Origin: Microvirga zambiensis WSM3693
GTDB lineage: Bacteria > Pseudomonadota > Alphaproteobacteria > Rhizobiales > Beijerinckiaceae
Assembly (NCBI RefSeq): GCF_016735695.1
Contig: NZ_JAERQD010000011.1
Coordinates: 62,001 to 126,000 of the forward strand
Direction: 5' to 3'
Length of the DNA stretch: 64,000 bases
Part shown: in pieces, positions 44,761 through 53,431 of the stretch
Layout of the letters: each line of letters opens with the position of its first letter
Position numbering within the stretch: position 1 is the stretch's first letter
The notes under the pieces: generated by a model
What the model was told of the DNA's origin: nothing
The model's database searches: none
The model's input: the letters and a program-made list of their open reading frames with translations, nothing else
Position numbers and translations under genes: made by a program

Positions 44761-45551
44761 CGAGGAACTGGTCCGCATTTATCAAAAACGTTCTGGCCTG
44801 GGCAATGCCGGCGACTGCGGTCGCGACGGTCTGGTCACCAGCAGATGCTGCCGTGACGGCACTACCTGAGGGCGTCGCCGGCTCGGATCCAGGCTCGCAA
44901 GGTCGTCCCCTGACGTTCGAGCGTCCGAATTACATCGACGGTCGGCAACTCTATGCTGGACACCGCAGCCATTCGAGCCATCGCAGCCACTCAAGTCATA
45001 GCAGTCACAGCAGTCATTATTCCGGCTCCGGCGGAGGCTACACCTCCTCACCTCCTCCGATTTACAGTCCTCCGCCACCACCGGTCTATAATCCACCGCC
45101 TGTCTACTCCCCACCACCACCCAACCCGTATGGCGCCCCTTCTGTAGGGGGAGGATCTACGCCATCGGCTGGTTCGGCAGGTGCAGGGCAGACAAGGACT
45201 GCACCCGGACTTTACATTCCCAAACCACCGCCGAACCCAGCGAGTAATGCCGGCGCCGCCATTCGTCCGCTGTCACCGCCAGTCAGCGGTATGACACCGA
45301 CGCAGCCTGCGCCCGGCACCAGCAATGCTGGCTCTCCTGGAACTGTCGCATCGCGGCCGGTGCCGGCAGAGGTCATGGTGATGCGTGTCCAAGTCGAGTT
45401 GCGTGCCCGTGGCTCCTACTACGGTCCCATTGACGGTCGACTATCAGCGGATACGCAGTCCGCCATTCGAGCGTTCCAAACTGCGCAACAACTCCGAGCG
45501 ACTGGCTATATGGACAACGAGACGCTGGCTCGGCTTGGGATTGCTTATTGA
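44757..45551 (+). CDS. hxsA: His-Xaa-Ser repeat protein HxsA, likely substrate of HxsB/HxsC
   Basis: Precursor of 264 aa. An N-terminal hydrophobic export segment spans about 9-32. Residues 69-89 are seven consecutive HxS triplets (HRS HSS HRS HSS HSS HSS HYS). A Gly/Ser hinge and a Pro/Tyr-rich stretch follow (about 95-190; PPPIYSPPPPPVYNPPP). Residues about 206-264 are a peptidoglycan-binding domain (VMVMRVQVELRARGSYYGPIDGRLSADTQSAIRAFQTAQ). So the modified histidine tract would be held outside the cytoplasm and anchored to the cell wall. The ATG overlaps the hxsC stop. Confidence 0.88.
   Translation: MTRNWSAFIKNVLAWAMPATAVATVWSPADAAVTALPEGVAGSDPGSQGRPLTFERPNYIDGRQLYAGHRSHSSHRSHSSHSSHSSHYSGSGGGYTSSPPPIYSPPPPPVYNPPPVYSPPPPNPYGAPSVGGGSTPSAGSAGAGQTRTAPGLYIPKPPPNPASNAGAAIRPLSPPVSGMTPTQPAPGTSNAGSPGTVASRPVPAEVMVMRVQVELRARGSYYGPIDGRLSADTQSAIRAFQTAQQLRATGYMDNETLARLGIAY
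44961..45023 (+). repeat. Seven-fold His-Xaa-Ser codon repeat
   Basis: Nine-base units coding HxS, seven in a row without interruption, with Ser, Arg and Tyr at the middle position. This is the tract after which the Hxs system is named and the presumed site of radical SAM modification. Confidence 0.85.
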
Positions 45552-45623
45552 ACGCCACCCTCCGGCACGCTCGCCCGGAGCCATAACAACTGGAATCCCG
45601 AAGGCCCGAGAGGCGCAAGTCCA

Positions 45624-46988
45624 ATGAAGATCGCTCGCCTACTTTTGATCCTTACCCTCGCTGTCGTTGTTGAGCAGGCCAAATCACAGAGCGCGTCGGA
45701 AGACTTGTCGGCGCTAGATCCAGATAACCTCCGTTGGGTAGAGCAAACATGCCCGCGCTCCTACGGCCCCTCGCTCTGGACCTCCTGCGTGACCCGGGAG
45801 ATCAGAGCCCTCCGTGCTCCGGGATGGCCGGCGGTCGATGGATTGGCCTCCGAAATGCAGGAATGGGTCATGCAATCCTGCCCCATTACCTATGGGCCGC
45901 AGCTCTGGAGAAGCTGTGCGGAGCGCGAGGTAGCGGCTCTCACGACGTCCCTGCCAAACCTAGCTGATCTGTCGACCGAGTCCCGTCAGTGGATCGATCA
46001 GACTTGTCCAAAGAGCTATGGACCTCAGCTCTGGAAGTCCTGTGTCGCCCGGGAAATGGCAGCGTTGGGGCGCGCCATTAGCCAGACAGCTGAGCAAAAT
46101 CGAGCTATGCTGCCCTCCCAAACGCCGTCGCTGGGAAATTCGGCGATAGCACTCGCTCGCCCAGCAACACCTCCGGGAACACCCTCAACAACCACAGATG
46201 GGGTTAAGTCCCAGGCCGCGTCCTCGCCGCCTGGCTCGCCATTGATGCTCACAGTCAGACCGGAAGGTACTGCAGTGTCCCTGCGAGATCTGGTTCGGGT
46301 TGAGGTTGCGGTGGAAGTTCAGCTTCGTCTCAAGGAGCGCGGCTTTCTCAAAACGCCCGTAATAGACGGGGTGTGGGGACCGCGATCGCGCCTTGCGCTG
46401 CGCGATTTCAAAGCGGCCAATGGACTTCCTCGGACTGATGAATGGGATGTTTCAAGCCAGTCTGCGCTTTTCGACAGCACATATGTAGGGGCGGCACAAT
46501 GGTACATCGCGCCGGATCCAACCACCGATATTGAGGGCCTTTATAGGTCATTTTCGCCTGCTCTGGGGGCAACGCTGCACCCCCTCAATCCGACTGATGC
46601 GAACCTGATCCAGGCGAGGCTTTCAGAGCTAGGTTATTATCGTTATCAGCCGGAGGGAATTTGGGGGCTTGTCTCGCGATCGGCTCTCCAGGACTTCAAA
46701 GCGGCTAATGGCCTTCCAGTCGACGATGCTTGGGATGGAACCGTCGAAGCAGCTTTTCGTCAAACGCAGGTAATTCCGGCGGGAGATACACCGTTTGGCG
46801 AATGGTCAGTTGCCGGCTTCTCGTGCGCTGTGGGGATGAATCCGCGGAAGATGGTCATCTCGGCAAAAGGTGTTGCGGTGGGATCGATGATTTGTGATTT
46901 GCAAGGGCCGTTAGTTCGGTCCAACGCAGACTGGTCTGGATCGGCACTGTGCCATTTGGCTGGACGTGATTTATACCAAGCGGCGTGA
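45624..46988 (+). pseudogene. Cys-repeat/peptidoglycan-binding exported protein, 3' end cut by IS630 element
   Basis: As read, 454 aa; without the insertion 483 aa. Signal peptide 1-22. Three repeats at 36-63, 79-106 and 121-148 follow the pattern W-x4-CP-x-[ST]-YGP-x-LW-x-SC-x2-RE-x3-AL, each with two Cys 12 apart. Two peptidoglycan-binding domains follow (about 225-275 and 325-375), both with the segment LxDFKAANGLP. A C-terminal domain begins FGEWSVAGFSCAVGMNPRKMV. The frame enters the IS at 46974 and ends QAA. The original 33 further codons remain at 48138-48239. It lies 72 bp after hxsA, so I infer it belongs to the Hxs locus; I do not recognise the full protein. It may still be made, lacking the end of its last domain. 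Confidence 0.75.
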
Positions 46989-47057
46989 AGGCTGACTCAT
47001 TCGAGGTTTTCAACCGGGCGGATGTCTGATTCAATGCTGGCGAGCAGGAGGTTCGCC

Positions 47058-47606
47058 ATGCGCCCGGGGATCGAGCTTCGCACAGATTGTGACGCGGCCC
47101 GGCTGCGGGCTTTGGCCAAAGCGACCCGCAATGCTGGGCAAAGCCGACGGCTGCTGGCGCTGGCTGAGATCTACGATGGCGGCTCGCGGAGCAAGGCGGC
47201 GCGGGTCGGCGGGGTCGGGCTGCAGACGGTGCGGGACTGGGTGGTACGCTTCAACGCCCGTGGGCCCGATGGCTTGGCCGACGGCAAGGCGCCGGGGAAT
47301 GTCTGCAAGCTGAGTGCCCATCACCGCGGGGCATTGCTCGCCCTGGTGGAGAGCGGCCCGATCCCGGCCGTTCACGGCGTGGTGCGCTGGCGGCTGAAGG
47401 ACCTGGTGCAGTGGCTCTGGGATGAGTTCCGGATCGAAGTGAGCGAGACGACCCTGGGCCGCGAACTGCGGGCGCTCGGCTATCGCAAGCTCTCCGCCCG
47501 CCCGCGCCATCATGCCAAGAGCGAGGCCGCCGTGGCTGCTTTTAAAAAGAGTTTCCCACGCGTTTGGCGGAGATCGCGATCCACGAGGCCGATGGCAAGC
47601 CGCTAG
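47058..47606 (+). CDS. IS630 transposase, N-terminal part (orfA)
   Basis: About 182 aa with two helix-turn-helix segments: ARLRALAKATRNAGQSRRLLALAEIYDGGSRSKAARVGGVGLQTVRDWVVRFNARGPDGLADGKAPG and a second winged part ending SARPRHHAKSEAAVAAFKK. It binds the element ends. The frame continues past the slip site to 47606 with no homology. An upstream ATG at 47022 is possible. Confidence 0.85.
   Translation: MRPGIELRTDCDAARLRALAKATRNAGQSRRLLALAEIYDGGSRSKAARVGGVGLQTVRDWVVRFNARGPDGLADGKAPGNVCKLSAHHRGALLALVESGPIPAVHGVVRWRLKDLVQWLWDEFRIEVSETTLGRELRALGYRKLSARPRHHAKSEAAVAAFKKSFPRVWRRSRSTRPMASR
47540..47549 (+). other. Probable -1 translational frameshift site
   Basis: TTTTAAAAAG, read TTT-AAA-AAG in the orfA frame. 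A -1 slip gives F-K-K-E-F-P-T-R-L-A-E-I, the usual IS630 sequence across the join. The orfB frame has a TAA at 47543 just upstream, so it cannot be reached without slippage (or from the TTG at 47564). Confidence 0.6.
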
Positions 47607-48115
47607 AGATCTGGTTTGCTGATGAGGCGCGGGTGGGCCAGAAGAACAAGATCACCCGACGCTGGGCCAAACGCGGCACGCGGCCGTCCGCCCCAAGAGA
47701 TCTGAGGACGGCCTCGACCTACATCTTTGGGGCGATCTGCCCGGCACAGGGCAAAGCCGCCGGCCTGGTGCTGCCGCGCTGCACGACCCAGGCGATGTCC
47801 CTGCATCTGGCCGAGATCGCGCAGGCTGTCGCGCCCGGCGCTCATGCGGTGCTGCTGCTCGATCAGGCGGGCTGGCACGTCTCACGCAAACTGAAGGTAC
47901 CGCCCAACATCACTCTGGTGCCGCTGCCGGCGAAAGCGCCTGAGCTGAACCCGGTCGAGAACATCTGGCAGTATCTGCGGGAGAACTGGATCTCCAACCG
48001 CATCTTCACGTCCTACACAGACATCCTCGACCATTGCTGCGCGGCTTGGAACAAGCTCGTTGACCAACCTTGGACCATCATGTCCATCGGCTTGCGCGAC
48101 TGGGTCAATGCATGA
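47564..48115 (+). CDS. IS630 transposase, DDE catalytic part (orfB)
   Basis: Product of 183 aa, in the -1 frame relative to orfA. Catalytic residues are visible: Asp in IWFADEARVGQKNKITRRWAKRGTRP, Asp in VLLLDQAGWHVS and Glu in APELNPVENIWQYLRENW. This is the complete DDE triad of IS630/Tc1-mariner enzymes. Normally expressed as an OrfAB fusion by frameshifting at 47540-47549. Confidence 0.88.
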   Translation: MAEIAIHEADGKPLEIWFADEARVGQKNKITRRWAKRGTRPSAPRDLRTASTYIFGAICPAQGKAAGLVLPRCTTQAMSLHLAEIAQAVAPGAHAVLLLDQAGWHVSRKLKVPPNITLVPLPAKAPELNPVENIWQYLRENWISNRIFTSYTDILDHCCAAWNKLVDQPWTIMSIGLRDWVNA

Positions 48116-48137
48116 GCATCAGCGCCGATTGGTATTA

Positions 48138-48239
48138 GCCTCAAAAATCTTTCTTAGAATTGCTGGCCAAAGACTCATCGACCGATCGGTCGTCGGTACA
48201 TCGGCTGTTGTCCCAACCTCATTCGATCGATGCTCGTGA
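48138..48239 (+). pseudogene. Stranded 3' end of the IS-interrupted gene at 45624
   Basis: Thirty-three codons then TGA: ASKIFLRIAGQRLIDRSV followed by VGTSAVVPTSFDRCS. It aligns without gaps to the end of the related fragment at 53431-53721 (NARIVLKVYARQLIDQSIVGAS...FDRCS), in phase with the sequence left of the IS. Confidence 0.8.
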
Positions 48240-48250
48240 CAATTGTCTAC

Positions 48251-49249
48251 CTAGCGCCATTGAGCATTGAAATTCCCGGCGGTCGGCGCGGTCTTCTTCA
48301 GACCCGAGAAAGCCCCGACGAATCGCTGGGCTTCGCCTAGACGGTCCTTCAGGAAACACCATCGGGCAGTCTTGTTATAGGTATAAGCCCTGCACTGCGC
48401 GTCGGTTCGGCAAAGGGACGTGCAAAGCTCCAATGAGACTTCTTTTTCGACCCGATAATCTCCACCGGGAATATCGAAGTCATCGGCCACAATAAATTCC
48501 TGTTGCGATTGCGGCGGAGGAGGGGAGGGCAAAGAGGGCTGCGGCACTGGTGGAGTTGGCATGGGCCCTTTCGCAGATGCTGGAATTTGGAGATCTGCAA
48601 CGCTGAACTCCTTGTCAGACCAAGGGCATCTGGAGGCAAGGGCTAAGGCATCGTTGATATCTAACCCGGCATGCTGCATCGTCGCCAGATTTGCGGTCGG
48701 CGCAACTGGTTTGGCATTCGGCGATTTTCGGTCTGCTAGTTCTACCTTGACCTCGACCCCATTTACCTTCGTCAAAGTGTAGCACCAAGCCTGGTTCCAG
48801 GATGTGTCTGCCTCATTGTCGAAATGATGGCCGACGCTGACGGTCCAATTTCGGCCAAGAAGCTCAACTTGCCGATTGGCAAACTTGGTGAAGTTCGTTG
48901 TTATGATGTCAGGCGGTGATGGTGGCGGGTCGGACCTAGCCACTGTAATATCGGGCGGACGCGGAGTCGGGGCCGATGGCTGCGACGCTGGATCAGGTGT
49001 GGCCTGAGCTTGGATCGGTGGCTCTCGACCAGCAAGATTCGGATTCCGATCGAGGGCGAACTTGATTCCGAGTCCGATGCCGATTGCCACTAACGCAATT
49101 GCTGCTCCGGTAGCGATGCGCCGAATAGCAACGGCTTTATTGGTCTTCTCAAGCGCTTCGGCTTGGGCCTGCAAGGTGGGAATCGAGGCCCGAAGCAGAA
49201 CCTGCTCGATGGCTTTCTCAAGCAAGGAAGTGTCATGCCGCACTTGCAT
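48251..49249 (-). CDS. Membrane-anchored protein with C-terminal PAN/Apple-like domain
   Basis: About 332 aa. A cytoplasmic helical start (SLLEKAIEQVLLRASIPTLQAQAEALEKTN) leads to one transmembrane helix (about 46-66, TGAAIALVAIGIGLGIKFAL). A Pro-rich stretch follows, then a domain with VELLGRNWTVSVGHHFD...WCYTLTKVNGVEVKVELADR, another Pro-rich linker, and a PAN-type end: DFDIPGGDYRVEKEVSLELCTSLCRTDAQCRAYTYNKTARWCFLKDRLGEAQ. PAN domains bind protein or carbohydrate. The start overlaps the end of the upstream coiled-coil gene by 17 bp, so the two are an operon. No known system recognised. Confidence 0.7.
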   Translation of the reverse strand: MQVRHDTSLLEKAIEQVLLRASIPTLQAQAEALEKTNKAVAIRRIATGAAIALVAIGIGLGIKFALDRNPNLAGREPPIQAQATPDPASQPSAPTPRPPDITVARSDPPPSPPDIITTNFTKFANRQVELLGRNWTVSVGHHFDNEADTSWNQAWCYTLTKVNGVEVKVELADRKSPNAKPVAPTANLATMQHAGLDINDALALASRCPWSDKEFSVADLQIPASAKGPMPTPPVPQPSLPSPPPPQSQQEFIVADDFDIPGGDYRVEKEVSLELCTSLCRTDAQCRAYTYNKTARWCFLKDRLGEAQRFVGAFSGLKKTAPTAGNFNAQWR

Positions 49250-50831
49250 TGGGGGGGCCCTTAAACTTAACCTGAACCAAGTCGGCGATTTCGGCTGGCA
49301 GATCCTGCTGAAGCGTCTTGCGAACAGCATCCGGATCGTCGGTCAGGATCGGTACGTAGAGAACCTCCTTGATGATCTTTTCGACAGGCACCTCTACTCG
49401 CTTCTCCACTTCCTTCTCAACCGGGACCTCAACCATCACCTGGACCTTCCGGGTGCGCTTGAACCGCCACCGGATGAGCCAACGGCGCAGATAGTCGGAA
49501 AGTGTTCGGGTTCCTCTTGCCTCCCTTACCTCTGCCGAGCGTTGCAGGCCCAGAGCCACGATGGCCGTCAGAGGTCCGGCAAGGGCAGCCAAGGCTGCAA
49601 GCGACCCGAACCAAACGACGGAGATGAAGCCGGCTTCCTCCACACTCACCGCCTCCGGATTTTTGCCATACAGCCTGCCTGCAAGGCGCCGGATCTGATC
49701 GTTGCGGGATGTGACGACCCGCTCCTTCTCAAGGATGGTAAGCTCATTCTGCAGTTGGGTGGCTCTCACCCGAAGGCGATCTCCTTCAAGGGCGTTCGCG
49801 GCCGCCTTCTGCTGAGCGTCCTGCAGTTGAGAAAGGGTTCGATTGCGACGTTCTTGCCATGTTGTCTGGAGGTCGCGGACTTCCTGATCGAGTACGTTCT
49901 GGCGCTCGACGAGGCGGCTACGGGTCTGTTTCTCAGCTTCAGTCTCACTGTTTTCCAGAGCAGCCTGTTGCTCTCGCAACATACGCAGATCCCCTTGGAG
50001 CCGTTGCTCCTCCAAACCGAAACGCTCCCGGATCGCCGGAACGGGATTTCTCAGTCGCGCCAGTTCTTCCTCCAACCGGCGGACCGTCGCCAGATCACCC
50101 TTTTCCCGTGCCGCTTCGATGCGCTTTGTAAAACTCTCTCTCTGCCGCTCAAATGGCTCGAGTTGAACGCGAACTTCATTATCGCGCCGTTCGATGAGTT
50201 GTTTGAATTCCGAGTCCTTCGCTGCAAGCTGTCGAGCAAGGGATGCGTACGTCGGGTTTTGCAGTTTTAGATTCTCGATCTGACTTTGAACCCGCTGGAT
50301 CTCGTCTTGCTTCCGTTGGCTTTCGGCAGCTTCCATCTCGTTCAGTCTATCGACCTCTGCCTTCACGTCGGCGACATGGCTAGCGGCCGCGACGTTGACC
50401 AAAGCCTTCTCGGTGCTCTGAAGCTCAATTTGCGCTGCGTTCTTTCGGGCTTGGATTTCCTCGTATTGGATCTGCCGTTGGGTGGATGCACGCTCTAGGC
50501 CTAGGAATACGGTTTCGAAGGTGATGAGCGCCAGAAGGCAGAGGGCAATCGCAAGGACCGGCTTCCAGATCCATCTGACCGAGAACAACAGCGTCGCAAT
50601 CGGAATCTTCGTTAATTCAGCCAGTGCAACCATAAAAAATGGGGCGCTTGCCAACGCAAGGTCCAGACCACTGACCGATAACTCGGTGCCGAGGCTCGCG
50701 CTATAGGCCTGATATCCGAGCGCGATACCTGTCGCCAACCCAATCGAGGCGGCGACGATCTCAAGCGCCCAAGCCACACGGTAGGTCCACTGACCATAGA
50801 CCGCCAGTTTTGCATTAAACGCCGACGCCAT
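49233..50831 (-). CDS. Multi-pass membrane protein with long coiled coil
   Basis: Chain of 532 aa. Three hydrophobic segments near the N-terminus (about 18-42, 58-80, 88-112). A coiled coil of about 270 residues follows (about 115-385), rich in Glu/Gln/Arg. Another membrane pair lies at about 405-440 (FISVVWFGSLAALAALAGPLTAIVALGL). The C-terminal tail has the repeat VPVEKEVEKRVEVPVEKIIK. No enzyme motif seen. It resembles a membrane scaffold or mechanosensor; no function can be assigned. Coupled to the PAN-domain gene. Confidence 0.7.
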   Translation of the reverse strand: MASAFNAKLAVYGQWTYRVAWALEIVAASIGLATGIALGYQAYSASLGTELSVSGLDLALASAPFFMVALAELTKIPIATLLFSVRWIWKPVLAIALCLLALITFETVFLGLERASTQRQIQYEEIQARKNAAQIELQSTEKALVNVAAASHVADVKAEVDRLNEMEAAESQRKQDEIQRVQSQIENLKLQNPTYASLARQLAAKDSEFKQLIERRDNEVRVQLEPFERQRESFTKRIEAAREKGDLATVRRLEEELARLRNPVPAIRERFGLEEQRLQGDLRMLREQQAALENSETEAEKQTRSRLVERQNVLDQEVRDLQTTWQERRNRTLSQLQDAQQKAAANALEGDRLRVRATQLQNELTILEKERVVTSRNDQIRRLAGRLYGKNPEAVSVEEAGFISVVWFGSLAALAALAGPLTAIVALGLQRSAEVREARGTRTLSDYLRRWLIRWRFKRTRKVQVMVEVPVEKEVEKRVEVPVEKIIKEVLYVPILTDDPDAVRKTLQQDLPAEIADLVQVKFKGPPNASAA

Positions 50832-51511
50832 TCATGCCCCCCGACCAGAACGGTAATTTCACCATCCGGAAAAAGCTTAGCCTTTTCAAGGGAGTTCTAC
50901 CGAATACTCAACGCCTAGGGGAAACGCATTAGTAGTTTGGTTAAGCGCTGAGGTGGTAGATTGAACGTACAAGCCCGTGGCGGCGCCTCAAAGAATCATT
51001 GGCGAGGCATAAGCAGGTTCCCTAATGTTTGTTATGCGACATGTTATATCAACCTACGATGCCTTGCACTGAGGGACCCTTCCCGCTAGCAACCCAGCGC
51101 CAATGGAACATGGTCTCAAGGACTGCATAAATGGGAGCCGCGGAATGGCATCCTGCCACTGGACGACCTTGCCTCAGCACCCAGTGTGAACTTGTTGTCA
51201 AAAACTTTCTTATGCGCGATTTTATAGCGTTGCGTGTTCTGCGGGCCTAACGGCTTAGAAGCATCGGAATAGTGGCGGTCTCCCATCTGCTTCACGGCGT
51301 AGGCATTAAGCCCGCCGACCGAGTGGGTCTCCGATGCTGGTGCACAACAGTGTTGAACTTCGATAGTGTCCCGTTATGGACGCAATTGCGCAAGCATCCG
51401 GAGTATGTCACTGATGCAAAAGAATATCGTCTTGATTGAGTGTCGCTTAAGTCTCTGTTTGCACCCGCTTTTTCTTCGTACAAGCCGGAGCCGATCTGGA
51501 GGATGTAACGT
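50832..51511. other. Divergent intergenic region
   Basis: About 680 bp between the coiled-coil gene (minus) and the GGDEF-EAL gene (plus). It must contain both promoters; I could not fix them. No gene seen. Confidence 0.45.
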
Positions 51512-53431
51512 TTGTCCCTGCGTGCACTTCAACTGTTGCTTGGCGTCATCATCTGCGGCTTCGTGATTTCTGCAGGGTATGTTTCGACCCTCGTGGTCAA
51601 GCGGCAGTATTCGCTCGAGTACGTTTCGCGATATCGCCCATCCTGGGACGCTAGTCAGGCATCAAATGAGTTCATTAGGCTTGAGCAGCGCCTCGCCGAA
51701 TACGCAGATCCCGGTAGTGATGTCGATGAAAGCGAAATTAGACTGCGCTTTGATATTCTTGCGGACCGCGCCAAGTCGTTCATCCAAAGCGATATCCTGA
51801 CTGAACCGCTTCGAGGCTACCCGGAATACGTGGCCGCCCTCCTTCAACTCAGTGATATCCTCCGAACAATTGAGCCGCTGATCGATCATATCGATCAGCC
51901 AGGCGCAGCCCAGAAGGCTTTGCAGGCCCTAAAGCCGCTCGAAGCGATTTACATCCAAATCGCTTCCGTCGCTCACTCGTACAGTGCAAACACTGTTGCA
52001 GCCGAGCAAGAGGGCCTGCTCAGGATGCACTGGAGATTCACCGGCATCGTCGCCGGGCTCATCCTTTTCGGATTTATTCTCCTCGCCCTTCTCCTTCGCC
52101 ATATTGGCTTGCTCAGTAGAGCGCACAAGAAGCTACGCGTCCTCGCCCACCGCGATCCGCTGACAGGACTCGCTAATCGCGCGCTGTTTCAGGAAACCCT
52201 GGAAGGCATCCTGGCAAATCACGAAAGCAATAAAGTTACTCAGGCGGTGCTGCTCCTCGACCTCGACCGTTTCAAAGACGTCAACGACTCGTTTGGGCAC
52301 GGAATGGGCGATGCCCTTCTCAAGGAAGTCACGACACGCATTAGCCACTGCGTTGCCGAGGGTGACGTCATTGCACGCCTGGGTGGCGACGAGTTTGCGG
52401 TTCTTCAAATGCGCGTCACCAACTTGGATGGATGCGCGCGACTTGCGACGCAGATCGTGACTGCTCTTGGTGCCCCTTATTTCATTGACGGGCACGAGAT
52501 CGTCATCGGAGCCAGTATCGGCATTGCTCTTATCCGAGAGGGAAGGACACCAAGCCAAATCCTTCAGTTCGCGGACCTCGCCCTATACCGCGCCAAGGCG
52601 GTCGGACGCGGTACCTACCAGTTTTTCGCTTCGGAGATGGACGAGCAGCTACAGGCCCGTCGCCAACTGGAGCTCGACTTGCGCAAGGCGATCAGCAATG
52701 ACGAACTGATGCTCGCGTATCAGCCGATCGTAAATCTCGAAGCCTATGAAATCTGCGGGTTCGAGGCCCTCCTGCGCTGGAATCACCCCGAGAAAGGACT
52801 TATCGCGCCGGGCGACTTCATTCCGCTCGCCGAAGAAACCGGGCTGATCGCCAGCCTCGGTCGGTGGGTCCTTCAGCAGGCCTGCAGCGAAGCCGCCAAC
52901 TGGCCAGCCCACATCCGCGTTGCCGTCAATCTGTCGCCCGTGCAGTTCCGATCCGGCAATCTCGCCCAGCAGGTGATCACAGCCCTCGATGCCTCCGGTC
53001 TTTCTCCAAGCCGCCTGGAGCTGGAGATCACAGAGTCGGTGCTGCTCCAAGATAATGACGCGACGCTCGCTACGCTTCACCAACTTAGGAGCATGGGCAT
53101 CGGCATCGCTTTGGACGATTTCGGTACTGGCTACTCGTCCCTGAGCTATCTGCGCCGGTTCCCCTTCGACAAGATCAAGGTCGATCAACTGTTCGTTCGT
53201 GACCTCCCTGACGAGGGCGATGCAGCTGTGATCGTTGAATCGATCATCAGGCTCGGAGCGAGCCTTAATATGACTACTACTGCCGAGGGCGTTGAGACTG
53301 AAGAACAGCTCGTTCGGCTCCGCGCTGCCGGGTGCATCCAAGCTCAGGGCTTTTTCTTCGCTAAACCAAAGCCCGCCCGGGAGTTGAGTTACAGTTTGGA
53401 GAGCAGCCCGGGACTTGAGCGGGCGGCCTGA
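51512..53431 (+). CDS. Membrane GGDEF-EAL protein (c-di-GMP cyclase/phosphodiesterase)
   Basis: Product of 639 aa. A transmembrane helix at about 5-27, a periplasmic sensor region of about 150 residues, and a second helix at about 178-203 (GIVAGLILFGFILLALLLRHIGLL). GGDEF domain from about 210; the active loop RLGGDEFAV (GGDEF 291-295) is intact, so cyclase activity is possible. EAL domain from about 390; E418-A-L-L is intact, with NLSPVQF, ELEITESVLL, ALDDFGTGYSSLSYL and DKIKVDQLFV. Both activities may be present. TTG start after GGAGGA at 8 nt. The periplasmic domain has no recognised family. Confidence 0.9.
   Translation: MSLRALQLLLGVIICGFVISAGYVSTLVVKRQYSLEYVSRYRPSWDASQASNEFIRLEQRLAEYADPGSDVDESEIRLRFDILADRAKSFIQSDILTEPLRGYPEYVAALLQLSDILRTIEPLIDHIDQPGAAQKALQALKPLEAIYIQIASVAHSYSANTVAAEQEGLLRMHWRFTGIVAGLILFGFILLALLLRHIGLLSRAHKKLRVLAHRDPLTGLANRALFQETLEGILANHESNKVTQAVLLLDLDRFKDVNDSFGHGMGDALLKEVTTRISHCVAEGDVIARLGGDEFAVLQMRVTNLDGCARLATQIVTALGAPYFIDGHEIVIGASIGIALIREGRTPSQILQFADLALYRAKAVGRGTYQFFASEMDEQLQARRQLELDLRKAISNDELMLAYQPIVNLEAYEICGFEALLRWNHPEKGLIAPGDFIPLAEETGLIASLGRWVLQQACSEAANWPAHIRVAVNLSPVQFRSGNLAQQVITALDASGLSPSRLELEITESVLLQDNDATLATLHQLRSMGIGIALDDFGTGYSSLSYLRRFPFDKIKVDQLFVRDLPDEGDAAVIVESIIRLGASLNMTTTAEGVETEEQLVRLRAAGCIQAQGFFFAKPKPARELSYSLESSPGLERAA

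Larger units (their letters stand above)
46974..48134 (+). mobile_element. IS630-family insertion sequence, about 1.16 kb
   Basis: Ends are TACCAAGCGGCG at the left and, inverted at the right, TACCAATCGGCG (11 of 12 match), bounded by TTA at 46971-46973 and 48135-48137, which contains the TA duplication typical of IS630. It carries a two-frame DDE transposase. Complete and probably active. Removing it with one TTA (1164 bp) rejoins the interrupted reading frame exactly. Confidence 0.85.

Noticed and set aside
44961..45023. Possible CRISPR-like or simple DNA repeat
   Set aside because: The 9-base periodicity is the codon repeat of the HxS tract in hxsA; there are no spacers.
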